Assembly (NCBI GenBank): GCA_946408305.1
Contig: CAMJRQ010000007.1
Span: forward strand, 1 to 12,792
DNA length: 12,792 bases
Reading direction: 5' to 3'
Origin: an uncultured Prevotellaceae bacterium
Lineage (GTDB): Bacteria > Bacteroidota > Bacteroidia > Bacteroidales > Bacteroidaceae
Notes under the pieces: generated by a model
What the model was told of the DNA's origin: nothing
What the model saw: only the letters and a program-made list of their open reading frames with translations
Database searches by the model: none
Shown: piece by piece, positions 1 through 6,736 of the stretch
Position numbering within the stretch: position 1 is the stretch's first letter
Layout of the letters: each line of letters opens with the position of its first letter
Made by a program: the position numbers and the translations under genes

Positions 1-978
1 CGGGCCGACCGTCCGCAGAAAGGCCGCTACCGCGAGTTCTATCAGTGCGACGCCGATGTGGTCGGCAGCGACTCGCTGCTCAACGAGGTGGAGCTCATGC
101 AGATAGTCGACACCGTCTTCCGCCGCTTCGGCATCCGCGTGTGCATCAAGATTAACAATCGCAAGATTCTCACGGGCATCGCCGAGATGATTGGCGCGGC
201 CGACCGCATCGTGGACATCACCGTGGCCATCGACAAGCTCGACAAGATTGGCCTCGATGCCGTCAACGACGAGCTGCGCCAGTGCGGACTGGCCGAGGAG
301 GCCATCGCGAAGCTCCAGCCCATCATCTCGCTCTCGGGTACGAACGAGCAGAAGATGGCCGTCATGCGCCAGACGCTGCAAGAGAGCGAGACGGGCCTGC
401 GTGGCATCGACGAGGTGGAATACGTCCTGCGCCAGTACGAACTCGTCACGGGCGGCAAGGGTTCCGAACTGCAGTTCGACCTCACCCTGGCCCGCGGGCT
501 CAACTATTACACGGGTTGCATCTTCGAGGTGAAGGCTCTCGACGTGGAGATAGGTTCCATCACGGGCGGCGGACGCTATGACAACCTCACCGGCATCTTT
601 GGCATGCCGGGGCTGAGCGGTGTGGGCATCAGTTTCGGTGCCGACCGCATCTACGACGTGCTCAATCAGCTCAACCTCTATCCCCAGGAGGTGACCACCT
701 CCACGCAGCTCCTCTTCATCAACTTCGGCGCAGCCGAGACGGCCTACTGCCTGCCCATTGCGGCCGAGGCCCGGCAGGCCGGCATCCGTTGCGAGATATA
801 TCCCGACGAGTCCAAGATGAAGAAGCAGATGCAGTATGCCAACCAGAAGCAGATTCCCTTCGTGGCACTGGCTGGCGAGACCGAGATGGCAGCCGGTCGC
901 GTGACGCTGAAGAACATGCTCACGGGCGAGCAGCAGCTGCTCACGGTCGCCGAGATGATTGCCGCCGTCAGGGGCTGA
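1..978 (+). CDS. hisS: Histidyl-tRNA synthetase, 5'-truncated by window edge
   Basis: This class II aminoacyl-tRNA synthetase charges tRNA-His with histidine in the cytoplasm. The frame is open from base 1, so the start and motif 1 lie outside the window; 325 codons are visible. The first residues, [16 protein letters not shown], are class II motif 2. [14 protein letters not shown] matches the histidine-binding signature (usually RGLDYYTG; here Asn replaces the Asp). [13 protein letters not shown] followed by [15 protein letters not shown] is the motif 3 region. The last roughly 90 residues, rich in alternating beta/alpha pattern ([27 protein letters not shown]), fit the C-terminal anticodon-binding domain. 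The gene ends in TGA and converges on the TPR gene with 17 bases between stop codons. No intrinsic terminator is visible right after it. Identification is firm; the GTG at 58 is internal, not a start. Confidence 0.96.
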   Translation, partial: RADRPQKGRYREFYQCDADVVGSDSLLNEVELMQIVDTVFRRFGIRVCIKINNRKILTGIAEMIGAADRIVDITVAIDKLDKIGLDAVNDELRQCGLAEEAIAKLQPIISLSGTNEQKMAVMRQTLQESETGLRGIDEVEYVLRQYELVTGGKGSELQFDLTLARGLNYYTGCIFEVKALDVEIGSITGGGRYDNLTGIFGMPGLSGVGISFGADRIYDVLNQLNLYPQEVTTSTQLLFINFGAAETAYCLPIAAEARQAGIRCEIYPDESKMKKQMQYANQKQIPFVALAGETEMAAGRVTLKNMLTGEQQLLTVAEMIAAVRG

Positions 979-995
979 GGTTTTCTTTCCCGCTT

Positions 996-1820
996 TTATC
1001 GTTTCTCTTTCTGCATGGCAGCCACTTCCAGCTTGTCGGCTCCCAGCTCGATGGCGCGCTGAAAGTCGGCGCGGGCCTGCCGTTTGCGTTTCGTCTGCTG
1101 ATAGAACATGGCGCGCAGGAGATAGTAGTCGGGATTCGCAGGCTCCAATTCGATGGCACGGTCATAGTCGTGGAGCGCCACTTCATATTGGTTGCGTTCC
1201 GCCTCCATGCCGGCGCGCGTGGCGTAGAGCTCGGCATGGTTGGGGAAGAGCTGTATGAGCATGTTCAGCTGCTCCATGGCTTCGCGCGGGCGCCCCGAGC
1301 GGTTGTTCAGCCGCGCCAGCCCCAGCAGGGCTTTCTCGTTGCGCGGCTCCAGCCGGAGAAGATGCTCATAGTCCGTGCGTGCCTCCTTGTAGAGACGTTT
1401 CTCGGCGAGCAGGTAGGCGCGGAAGAAGAGCGCCTCGGTGTGCTCGGGCTGAATGTGGAGCACCTCGTTGTAGTCGGCCAGTGCACGTTCCTCCTGCTCC
1501 ATTCGCATGTAGAGAGTGGCGCGGTTCAGGCGTATGTCCACGTTGGTGGGGGCCAGGGCCAGCGCGTCGGAATAGGTCTGGAGCGCCTTGTTCGGTTCGC
1601 CGCGCCTTTCCCAGATTTTGGCCAGAAGGTCCAGCAGCAGCGCGTTCGAGGGGTGGGCAGGCTCCGCCTTCATGGCCGCATGAAGGCGGCTCTCGGCCAG
1701 GTCCAGGCTGTCGTTCTCGATGGCCGTGAAGGCCTGCTTCACGATTTCCTGGTAGGTCTGGGCGCGCAGCAGGGGACTGGCGGCCGCGAGCAGGAGAAGG
1801 AGTAGCAAGATGCGTTTCAT
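996..1820 (-). CDS. Secreted tetratricopeptide-repeat protein
   Basis: The protein has 274 residues. Residues 1-20 are a signal peptide (MKRI, a run of seven leucines, then a likely cut before Gln in LLRAQTYQ), so it is exported, probably to the periplasm. The rest is about seven 34-residue TPR units, seen from the repeated pattern A-x3-Y/D-x-ALxLxP-x4-xLxxRAxLY, for example DYNEVLHIQPEHTEALFFRA and DYDRAIELEPANPDYYLLRA. TPR arrays are protein-interaction scaffolds; no catalytic domain is present and the partner is unknown. The start at 1820 was chosen over longer in-frame starts (up to 1991) because it begins the signal peptide and because a good promoter lies at 1847-1876, inside the longer version. 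It is convergent with hisS. The specific role is not recognisable. Confidence 0.88.
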   Translation of the reverse strand: MKRILLLLLLLAAASPLLRAQTYQEIVKQAFTAIENDSLDLAESRLHAAMKAEPAHPSNALLLDLLAKIWERRGEPNKALQTYSDALALAPTNVDIRLNRATLYMRMEQEERALADYNEVLHIQPEHTEALFFRAYLLAEKRLYKEARTDYEHLLRLEPRNEKALLGLARLNNRSGRPREAMEQLNMLIQLFPNHAELYATRAGMEAERNQYEVALHDYDRAIELEPANPDYYLLRAMFYQQTKRKRQARADFQRAIELGADKLEVAAMQKEKR

Positions 1821-1846
1821 GTCGGGGCATTCTGATTGTTGCGCTG

Positions 1847-1876
1847 CAAAGTTACGAAGAAAAATCAAATTCCAAT
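1847..1876 (-). promoter_or_regulatory. Bacteroidetes-type promoter of the TPR gene
   Basis: On the minus strand TAACTTTG (1854-1847) matches the TAnnTTTG -7 element exactly. ATTG (1876-1873) lies 18 bases upstream as the likely -33 element. The ATG is about 27 bases below the -7 box, giving a short leader. Confidence 0.7.
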
Positions 1877-1893
1877 TCATAACTTGTCGTCCC

Positions 1894-1917
1894 GAGCCGA
1901 AAGTGAGGCTCTTTTTT
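1894..1917 (+). terminator. Intrinsic terminator-like hairpin
   Basis: GAGCC (1894-1898) pairs with GGCTC (1907-1911) around an 8-base loop and is followed directly by six T. The T tract gives it a + orientation. No + strand gene ends nearby; hisS, 900 bases upstream, is the closest. Confidence 0.6.
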
Positions 1918-1920
1918 CTG

Positions 1921-1959
1921 TCTGCGCCAGGCGACTGCCCTTGCGCAGATATTTTTTTT
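1921..1959 (+). terminator. Second intrinsic terminator-like hairpin
   Basis: TCTGCGC (1921-1927) pairs with GCGCAGA (1943-1949). An inner GGC/GCC stem (1930-1932 with 1937-1939) closes a GACT loop, and eight T follow at 1952-1959. CCAGGC (1927-1932) can alternatively pair with GCCTGG (1965-1970), which would compete with the terminator stem. Confidence 0.65.
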
Positions 1960-2083
1960 GCGTTGCCTGGAATGTCATGGGGTGGTATCAATATTTCTTA
2001 CCGCGCGAGGATTTCCTCCCTTTTTCACCCCCTCGGAAATCGGCGTGAGGAACGATTAGATTCGGTGCGGCACGGTTTGTTGC

Positions 2084-2111
2084 AATTCAAAATTCAAAAT
2101 TCAAAATTCAA
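2084..2111. repeat. Tandem heptamer repeat, AATTCAA x4
   Basis: Four exact copies of the 7-base unit AATTCAA run head to tail. Low-complexity intergenic heptamers are prone to slippage and so likely vary in copy number between strains. No function is implied. Confidence 0.9.
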
Positions 2112-2175
2112 AACTGCTTGATTCTCAGCGCTTCCAAAATTCGATTTTTCCGGACGTAACCGGGATTTTCTCCGA

Positions 2176-2242
2176 AAGAACGTGTTCTTGGGGCCGGAAC
2201 ACCGTGTTGCGTTGGGCAAAACACTGTGGAGTTTGGGCAAAA
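2176..2242. repeat. Degenerate array of GTG-centred palindromes with 21-bp direct repeat
   Basis: AAGAAC-GT-GTTCTT (2176-2189) is a perfect palindrome. AACAC-C-GTGTT (2198-2208) is a second, and AAACAC-TGTG-GAGTTT (2218-2233) a third, imperfect one. Their centres are about 20.5 and 22.5 bases apart. TTGGGCAAAA occurs at 2212 and again at 2233, exactly 21 bases later. The layout resembles the cleaner arrays at 6554 and 11676 but the bases differ, so kinship is inference. Confidence 0.5.
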
Positions 2243-2362
2243 AGGGTGAACCGTTTCGACCTCAGATAAGTTTCTCCTCGAAATAGGTTGAGCGAAATGT
2301 AAAGATATATGGGGTGGAATGACTTGATTTTTTGCAAAAGCATCAATACTCGGGGACGAATA

Positions 2363-2396
2363 TTTGTAATTCCTTCGTTTTTTTTGCTTAATTTTG
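2363..2396 (+). promoter_or_regulatory. Probable promoter of the M14-GH-nucleotidyltransferase unit
   Basis: TAATTTTG (2389-2396) fits the TAnnTTTG -7 box, with TTTG (2363-2366) 22 bases upstream, slightly wider than usual. The ATG at 2425 follows a 28-base gap with no Shine-Dalgarno sequence, which is normal in Bacteroidetes. Confidence 0.6.
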
Positions 2397-2424
2397 TGGT
2401 GACATTTCCGAAAAAACAGATGCT

Positions 2425-3459
2425 ATGAATCTCAGAGACTGTTTCGTCCGCATGCTTGTCGGCCTGGCCGTGGCGGTCATCGCGACCCCGGCGGTCGGGC
2501 AGACCGCGATGCGCTATCTGGGCGACGAGAACGTCTACGAGCTCCCGCTGGAACTGCTCAGCGGCGTGGCCGACGATATCGAGCTCAACGCCGGCGACTT
2601 CGTCCGGAAATACTACGAGCCGCTCCGGGCCCGAATGCCGAAGTACGTTTCACGCGACTCCATCGGCATGGACGACACGGGCCGCTACACCATGTGGTGC
2701 TACACCTTCACGCCCCGGCACTACCGTCAGACGGTCTATCTGCAGGCCGGCATCCACGGGCGCAACGAGTTCGAGAGTTACTTTGCCGCCGCACTGATCA
2801 TGCGCCTCATAGCCGATGCCCGGAAGAGCCACGACCCCCACCTGAAGTACCTGCGCCGGAGGGTGCGCTTCGTCGTCGTGCCCGTGGTCAACGTTTCCGA
2901 CACCTACGACAGGGCCCATCCGCCCTTCAACTCCCGAAACATCAACATCAACCGCGACTGGGTGGACGAGCGCACGCAGGAGATGCGCAACCTGAAGGCC
3001 GTGCTCCGGCGCTACGAACCGGGCGAAATCCAGATGGCCTTCGACCTCCACACCGACCCCGAAGGCATGCCCGGATGGGGTGCCTATCTGCTGCCCTTTG
3101 CCAAGGGAATCCCCTCCGAGGTGTCGGACAAGTTGCTGTCCGTGAGCAACTTCCTCTACGAACAGAACATACCCGGAAAGGTGCAGTACCGCGGGGAAGA
3201 CCTCTACCGGGCCTTCATGGGGCCCAACACGGAGTATCCCAAATCGTCGCGCGACTGGAGGGAGAACGGCCCCGAGAACTATCAGCGGCGCGGCTCCGGC
3301 ACGGGCGGCACCTGCACGTCGGGCATCTGGAACACCTTCGGCATCCCCTGCTCCACGCTCGAACACGGTGCGCGCAAGTTCGGGCCCAAAGGCTCGCCGG
3401 TTGAGCTGACACGCGCCATCGAGCTCTACCTGAACCACATAGCCATACAGATGGAATAA
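2425..3459 (+). CDS. Secreted M14-family zinc carboxypeptidase-like protein
   Basis: The protein has 344 residues and a signal peptide at about 1-25 (hydrophobic MLVGLAVAVIATPAVG, cut before Gln), so it is exported. Peptidase family M14 hallmarks are in order. HGRNE (111-115) supplies the first two zinc ligands, His111 and Glu115. NINRDW (174-179) carries the Asn-Arg pair that in this family grips the substrate carboxylate. FDLHTD (206-211) gives the third ligand, His209. STLEHG (310-315) places Glu313 where the general-base glutamate is expected. All key residues are present, so activity is plausible. The likely reaction is trimming of C-terminal residues from peptides or cell-wall peptides; the substrate cannot be read from sequence. 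It is first in a tight + strand unit, 21 bases before the glycosidase gene. Confidence 0.85.
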   Translation: MNLRDCFVRMLVGLAVAVIATPAVGQTAMRYLGDENVYELPLELLSGVADDIELNAGDFVRKYYEPLRARMPKYVSRDSIGMDDTGRYTMWCYTFTPRHYRQTVYLQAGIHGRNEFESYFAAALIMRLIADARKSHDPHLKYLRRRVRFVVVPVVNVSDTYDRAHPPFNSRNININRDWVDERTQEMRNLKAVLRRYEPGEIQMAFDLHTDPEGMPGWGAYLLPFAKGIPSEVSDKLLSVSNFLYEQNIPGKVQYRGEDLYRAFMGPNTEYPKSSRDWRENGPENYQRRGSGTGGTCTSGIWNTFGIPCSTLEHGARKFGPKGSPVELTRAIELYLNHIAIQME

Positions 3460-3480
3460 AACCAAACTAACACAAGCGAT

Positions 3481-4941
3481 ATGAAACGCATCCTCACCAA
3501 GGCAGCCCTCGTGCTGCTTGCCCTGACCGCCTGGAGCCCCGCATCGGCCCAGACAAAACTTCAGAAATCAGTGACATGGGAGAACATCCGCGCCCACCAG
3601 GCACCGCTGCCCCTCGTCGGCGAGCTGGCCGCGCCGCCCCATTCCAGCTTCGAGAACGAGTCGCGCTGGTCGGTGGGCTGCGAGTGTCTGGACCGCGACA
3701 TGGCCGACTTTGAGCTCTTCAAGGAGTTCATGGGCGAGACGGGTGTGGGTTACTCGCGCCTGCAGAGCGGCTGGGCCAAGACGGAGAAGAAGAAGGGACG
3801 CTACGACTTCCGCTGGCTCGACGCCCATGTCGACGGACTCATCGCCCAGGGCATCCGCCCCTGGATGTGCCTCTGCTACGGCAATCCGCTCTACTCGGAG
3901 CACGGCATGACGCTCAATGCCAAGCTCTTCCCCGACGGTCCCGTGATGGACGCCTGGCTGAAATACGTGCGTGCCTGCGTGACACGCTACAAGGGAAAGG
4001 TGTGCATGTACGAGGTGTGGAACGAGCCCGACGGCGGCAGCAACAGCAAGTCGTATGACCTCTATGCCAACCTCTTCGACCGCACGGCGGCCATCATCCG
4101 CGAGGTGGACCCCGAGGCACGGATTGCGGCTTTCGGCGTATGCTGGCCCAACAGGACGTACGTCAAGAAGGTGCTCGACTATCTGAAGGAGAAAGACCAC
4201 CTCTCGCTGGTGGACTACATCACCTATCATGCCTATCGCCCCATCCCCGAGCTGAGCATCAACCAGGTGCGCCAGTTCCGCGAGGATGTGAGAGCCTACG
4301 GTTCCGACATCCAAATCATGCAGGGCGAGACGGGCTGCCCGGCTCAGCTGGAGTATGGCCACGCTCTGGCCAACATCGAATGGACCGAGTGCAGCCAGGC
4401 CAAGTGGGACCTGCGCCAGAGCCTGGGCCACTTTGGCAACGGCGTGCCCTACTCGTTCTTCACGATGGTCGACCTCAACTACGGCTGGATGCTCCAGTCG
4501 TTCGGCCTCATCCGCATGAACGGCGAGAAGAAACCCGTCTACAAGCGTCCCAAGTTCTATGCCGTGCAGCATGTGACGAGTCTCTTCACCGCCGACATGG
4601 CCCCGGCCGAAGGCGTCGAAGTGGCCGGCCCGATGAACGTGCAGCTGACGTCGTTCGGACTGCAGAAGGCCGGACGCAAGGTGGGCTGCATGATGTGGCT
4701 CGGCGGGCGCCGACCCTCGCCTTCGCTCGACCGTCTCACGTCCGACGTGAGCATCAAGGGCCTCAATCTCAAGGACCCCGTCTACGTTGATATGCTCACG
4801 GGCTACGTCCACGACCTTTCCAAAGTGACCATCTCGAAGGAGGGCGGGGCCATCCACTTCAAGGACCTCCCCCTGTGGGACAGCCCCGTGGTGATTATCG
4901 AGCGGTCGGCTGTGCCGCTGAAAGAGCCGCAACAGCCCTGA
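3481..4941 (+). CDS. Secreted clan GH-A glycoside hydrolase-like protein
   Basis: The protein has 486 residues with a signal peptide at 1-23 (LALTAWSPASA, cut before Gln) and no lipobox. Residues about 60-370 fit a (beta/alpha)8 barrel of clan GH-A. YEVWNEPD (177-184) is the classic strand-4 motif with Glu182 as acid/base. QGETGCPAQ (281-289) puts Glu283 in the position of the strand-7 nucleophile. An early GVGYSRLQSGWAKTE segment and the KGRYDFRWLDAHVDGLIAQG helix resemble GH39/beta-xylosidase-type barrels, but the exact family is uncertain. Residues about 375-486 look like a C-terminal beta domain. It probably cleaves a glycan in the periplasm or outside the cell. No SusC/SusD pair or other polysaccharide-locus gene is in view. 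The Met at 3481 begins the signal peptide. Confidence 0.82.
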   Translation: MKRILTKAALVLLALTAWSPASAQTKLQKSVTWENIRAHQAPLPLVGELAAPPHSSFENESRWSVGCECLDRDMADFELFKEFMGETGVGYSRLQSGWAKTEKKKGRYDFRWLDAHVDGLIAQGIRPWMCLCYGNPLYSEHGMTLNAKLFPDGPVMDAWLKYVRACVTRYKGKVCMYEVWNEPDGGSNSKSYDLYANLFDRTAAIIREVDPEARIAAFGVCWPNRTYVKKVLDYLKEKDHLSLVDYITYHAYRPIPELSINQVRQFREDVRAYGSDIQIMQGETGCPAQLEYGHALANIEWTECSQAKWDLRQSLGHFGNGVPYSFFTMVDLNYGWMLQSFGLIRMNGEKKPVYKRPKFYAVQHVTSLFTADMAPAEGVEVAGPMNVQLTSFGLQKAGRKVGCMMWLGGRRPSPSLDRLTSDVSIKGLNLKDPVYVDMLTGYVHDLSKVTISKEGGAIHFKDLPLWDSPVVIIERSAVPLKEPQQP

Positions 4942-4946
4942 ATGCC

Positions 4947-5372
4947 ATGGACCGTAAGACGTTGTGCGAGGCGCTTCGCAGCGTGGCCCCGCGGCTCGAT
5001 GCCGACTTCCCCGGCTGGGCCGTCTTCGGCGGGGCAGCGCTGGTGCTGAACGGCGTGGAAGGCATCTCCACGCGCGATATAGATATTATTGTACCCGCGC
5101 GTGAGGATTTGCCTCTGCCCAGCGAGACCGGCGGCCGTTTCCGCAGCCAGCAGCGCTTGCAGCTGGAGGTCGGCGGCGTGGAGGTGGACGTGAGCGTGGG
5201 GCTCGAGGTCAAAAGTCGTGGCCGCTGGCAGCGTGTCAGCCTGCAGCAGACGGAAACAGACGGAGGCATCCGCTACGCTTCTCGTAGCGAATGCCTCCGT
5301 CTGCTGCGTCTCTTCAACCGGCCCAAGGACCGCGAGCGGCTCAGGTTGCTGAGCTTCAGCGGGCCCTCTTGA
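4947..5372 (+). CDS. Small nucleotidyltransferase-fold protein
   Basis: The protein has 141 residues, cytosolic. [20 protein letters not shown] followed by DIIV (residues 26-49) is the pol-beta-type nucleotidyltransferase signature: Gly-Gly at 28-29 and metal-binding Asp44 and Asp46. VEVDVSV supplies the third carboxylate, Asp81. This pattern is shared with AbiEii/MNT-like and other stand-alone nucleotidyltransferases, so it could transfer a nucleotide to a protein, RNA or small molecule; no partner toxin or antitoxin gene is adjacent. The ATG at 4947, 5 bases after the glycosidase stop, is preferred over an in-frame ATG at 4875 inside that gene, because the extra residues have no domain character. 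The last 17 bases overlap the 3' end of leuB on the other strand. A 47-base hairpin lies within codons 104-119. Confidence 0.72.
   Translation: MDRKTLCEALRSVAPRLDADFPGWAVFGGAALVLNGVEGISTRDIDIIVPAREDLPLPSETGGRFRSQQRLQLEVGGVEVDVSVGLEVKSRGRWQRVSLQQTETDGGIRYASRSECLRLLRLFNRPKDRERLRLLSFSGPS
5257..5303. repeat. Long near-perfect inverted repeat inside a coding sequence
   Basis: The arms at 5257-5277 and 5283-5303 are 21 bases each, separated by the 5-base loop CTTCT; 20 of 21 pairs match, with a single C/A mismatch at 5270/5290. Just upstream, CAGACGGAAA (5247-5256) is a near copy of CAGACGGAGG (5257-5266), so GCAGCAGACGG (5243-5253) can also pair perfectly with CCGTCTGCTGC (5297-5307). The hairpin lies 53-99 bases past the leuB stop on the minus strand. 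No T tract follows on either strand. Confidence 0.92.
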
Positions 5373-6420
5373 TGTAGTCCACAATCCAGGCTCCCACTTC
5401 GCGCGTGCCGTAGCGGGGAGCGCCTTCCACCTGAATCTCGGGGGTGCGCACGTTCTGGTCGAGCGATGCCTTCACCGCCTGGCGGACGAGGCTTCCCTCC
5501 TCCTTCAGCCCGAAGTGCTCGAAGAGCATGGCCACGCTCAGAATCTGGGCCAGCGGGTTGGCGATGTTCAGCCCCTTGCCCTGGGGCCACGAGCCGTGGA
5601 TGGGCTCGAAGACGGGCGTGCTGGTGCCGGTCGAAGCGCTGGGCAGCAGGCCCATGGAACCGGTGATGCACGAGCCCTCGTCGGTCAGAATGTCGCCGAA
5701 GGTGTTCTCGGTGACCATCACGTCGAAGAAGCGTGGCTCCTGAATCATGCGCATGGCAGCGTTGTCCACATACATGAAGTCGGTCTCCACGTCGGGGTAC
5801 TCCGACATCATCTCCTGTGCCACGCGGCGCCACAGCCGGCTCGAGGCCAAGACGTTGGCCTTGTCCACCACCGTCAGGTGGCGGCGGCGCTGGCGGGCAT
5901 ACTGGTAGGCCACGCGCAGGATGCGCTCCACCTCGGGGCGCGAGTAGAGGTTGGTGTCGTAGGCCTCGTCGGTGCCTTCCTTCTTGGGGCCGAAATACAT
6001 GCCTCCGGTGAGCTCGCGGATGCAGATGAAGTCGGCCCCGCGCACCAGCTCGTCCTTGAGCGGCGACTTGTGCACGAGGCAGTCGAACGTCTCCACGGGC
6101 CGGATGTTGGCAAAGAGCCCCAGCCGCTTGCGCATGGCCAGGAGTCCCTGCTCGGGCCGCACGCGGGCCGAGGGGTCGTTGTCATACTTCGGGTCGCCCA
6201 CGCTGGCAAAGAGCACGGCGTCGGCCCAGAGGCACGTCTCGTAGGTCTCCTCGGGGAAGGGGTCGCCCACCTCGTCGATGGCATGGGCACCGCAGAGCGC
6301 TTCCCGGTAACTCACTTCGTGGCCAAACCTCTTGGCCACCGCGCTCAGCACGGCCACGCCCTGCTCCATAATCTCGGGGCCGATACCGTCACCGGCCAGG
6401 ACTGCAATCTTCAGTTTCAT
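5356..6420 (-). CDS. leuB: 3-Isopropylmalate dehydrogenase
   Basis: This cytosolic enzyme oxidises and decarboxylates 3-isopropylmalate with NAD+, the third step of leucine synthesis. The 354 residues match the family's usual length. Visible signatures are GDGIGPEI (10-17), the substrate-binding [20 protein letters not shown] (88-107), [10 protein letters not shown] (135-144) with catalytic Tyr142, DKANVL (186-191) with catalytic Lys187, VDNAAM with metal-binding Asp219, and [14 protein letters not shown] with Asp243 and Asp247. EPIHGS (272-277) is the nucleotide-binding loop. It starts at an ATG just below a strong Bacteroidetes promoter and shows no defect. It is divergent from the Cys-rich gene; another leucine gene, leuA, lies 5.5 kb away facing the other direction, although in many Bacteroidetes the leu genes run together in one direction. 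Confidence 0.97.
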   Translation of the reverse strand: MKLKIAVLAGDGIGPEIMEQGVAVLSAVAKRFGHEVSYREALCGAHAIDEVGDPFPEETYETCLWADAVLFASVGDPKYDNDPSARVRPEQGLLAMRKRLGLFANIRPVETFDCLVHKSPLKDELVRGADFICIRELTGGMYFGPKKEGTDEAYDTNLYSRPEVERILRVAYQYARQRRRHLTVVDKANVLASSRLWRRVAQEMMSEYPDVETDFMYVDNAAMRMIQEPRFFDVMVTENTFGDILTDEGSCITGSMGLLPSASTGTSTPVFEPIHGSWPQGKGLNIANPLAQILSVAMLFEHFGLKEEGSLVRQAVKASLDQNVRTPEIQVEGAPRYGTREVGAWIVDYIKRAR

Positions 6421-6460
6421 GTCTTTCTTCTCCTTGGTTTTCCGATTTTTTTTTCGCCCG

Positions 6461-6492
6461 CAAAGTTACGCATAAGTGAGCGGAAAGCCAAA
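6461..6492 (-). promoter_or_regulatory. Bacteroidetes-type promoter of leuB
   Basis: On the minus strand TTTG (6492-6489), a 20-base spacer and TAACTTTG (6468-6461) match the consensus closely. The leuB ATG is 40 bases downstream of the -7 box. Confidence 0.85.
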
Positions 6493-6517
6493 TTTATTAG
6501 AGCTTTTCCGAATGGGA

Positions 6518-6544
6518 GTACCTAAGACCTCAGGTCAGAGGTAC
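6518..6544. promoter_or_regulatory. Operator-like nested palindrome upstream of leuB promoter
   Basis: GTACCT (6518-6523) and GACCT (6526-6530) mirror AGGTC (6532-6536) and AGGTAC (6539-6544) around a central C, giving 11 matched pairs in 27 bases with two unpaired bases per arm. It lies 26 bases upstream of the leuB -33 element, a usual place for a dimeric regulator. The regulator is unknown. Confidence 0.5.
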
Positions 6545-6553
6545 GAAAATATT

Positions 6554-6652
6554 CCGAAACGGCACGTTACGCGGGTCGTTACACCGTGGTGTAATCGTTT
6601 TACATCGTGATGTAAAAGTTTTACGCCGTGGTGTAAAAAGTGTGTAAAAGCA
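6554..6652. repeat. Palindrome array, copy 1 of a 99-bp direct repeat
   Basis: There are three palindromes: 6579-6594 (TTACACCGTGGTGTAA), 6598-6617 (TTTTACATC-GT-GATGTAAAA) and 6619-6638 (same form, one G/T wobble). Their centres at 6586.5, 6607.5 and 6628.5 are exactly 21 bases apart, about two helical turns. A half-site GTGTAAAA follows at 6642-6649. The copy at 11676-11774 is identical at 92 of 99 positions; the seven differences (6563, 6564, 6572, 6605, 6625, 6629, 6630) are all transitions. Such arrays may be protein-binding sites or a dispersed intergenic repeat. Confidence 0.93.
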
Positions 6653-6673
6653 ATGTCTGCTTTGTTTTTTTTT
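6647..6673 (+). terminator. Intrinsic terminator-like hairpin after array copy 1
   Basis: AAAGCA (6647-6652) pairs with TGCTTT (6658-6663) around ATGTC; one G and then nine T follow. It lies upstream of the Cys-rich gene's promoter. It could end a short + strand RNA that includes the palindrome array or insulate the gene from readthrough. Copy 2 of the array lacks the T tract. Confidence 0.55.
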
Positions 6674-6720
6674 CTTGTAGTTTAAGAAAATTTAACAGTC
6701 GGGAGGGGTAATTTTACCGA

Positions 6721-6736
6721 TATCTTTGTATATTTG
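6721..6736 (+). promoter_or_regulatory. Probable -7 boxes of the Cys-rich gene
   Basis: TATCTTTG (6721-6728) and TATATTTG (6729-6736) both fit TAnnTTTG and lie back to back. No good TTTG -33 element is seen at the right distance. The leader to the ATG at 6787 is AT-rich. AAGGAA (6780-6785) touches the start codon and is too close to be a normal ribosome site. Confidence 0.5.

Larger units (their letters stand above)
1821..2424. other. 604-base intergenic region between divergent TPR and M14 genes
   Basis: This stretch has no convincing gene. It is AT-richer than its neighbours and the short open frames in it have no family resemblance. It contains the TPR promoter, two + strand terminator-like hairpins (1894-1959), a four-copy heptamer repeat (2084-2111), a set of GTG-centred palindromes with a 21-bp direct repeat (2176-2242), and a promoter for the M14 gene (2363-2396). 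I see nothing interpretable in 1960-2083 or 2243-2360. Confidence 0.75.

Noticed and set aside
1821..1991. N-terminal extension of the TPR protein to 1991
   Set aside because: It would precede the signal peptide, lacks domain character, and the promoter at 1847-1876 lies inside it.
2125..2346. A 73-codon minus-strand frame in the intergenic region
   Set aside because: It overlaps palindromes and AT-rich DNA and has no promoter or recognisable protein features.
3568..4932. A 454-codon antisense frame over the glycosidase gene
   Set aside because: Same explanation: a shadow of GC-biased codons, while the sense strand encodes a signal peptide and catalytic motifs.
4875..4946. Upstream start for the nucleotidyltransferase within the glycosidase gene
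   Set aside because: The 24 extra residues are out-of-frame glycosidase sequence, and the ATG at 4947 directly after that gene's stop fits better.
6579..6638. CRISPR array
   Set aside because: The 21-base units are themselves palindromes with 1-3 base gaps; there are no spacers and no cas genes.
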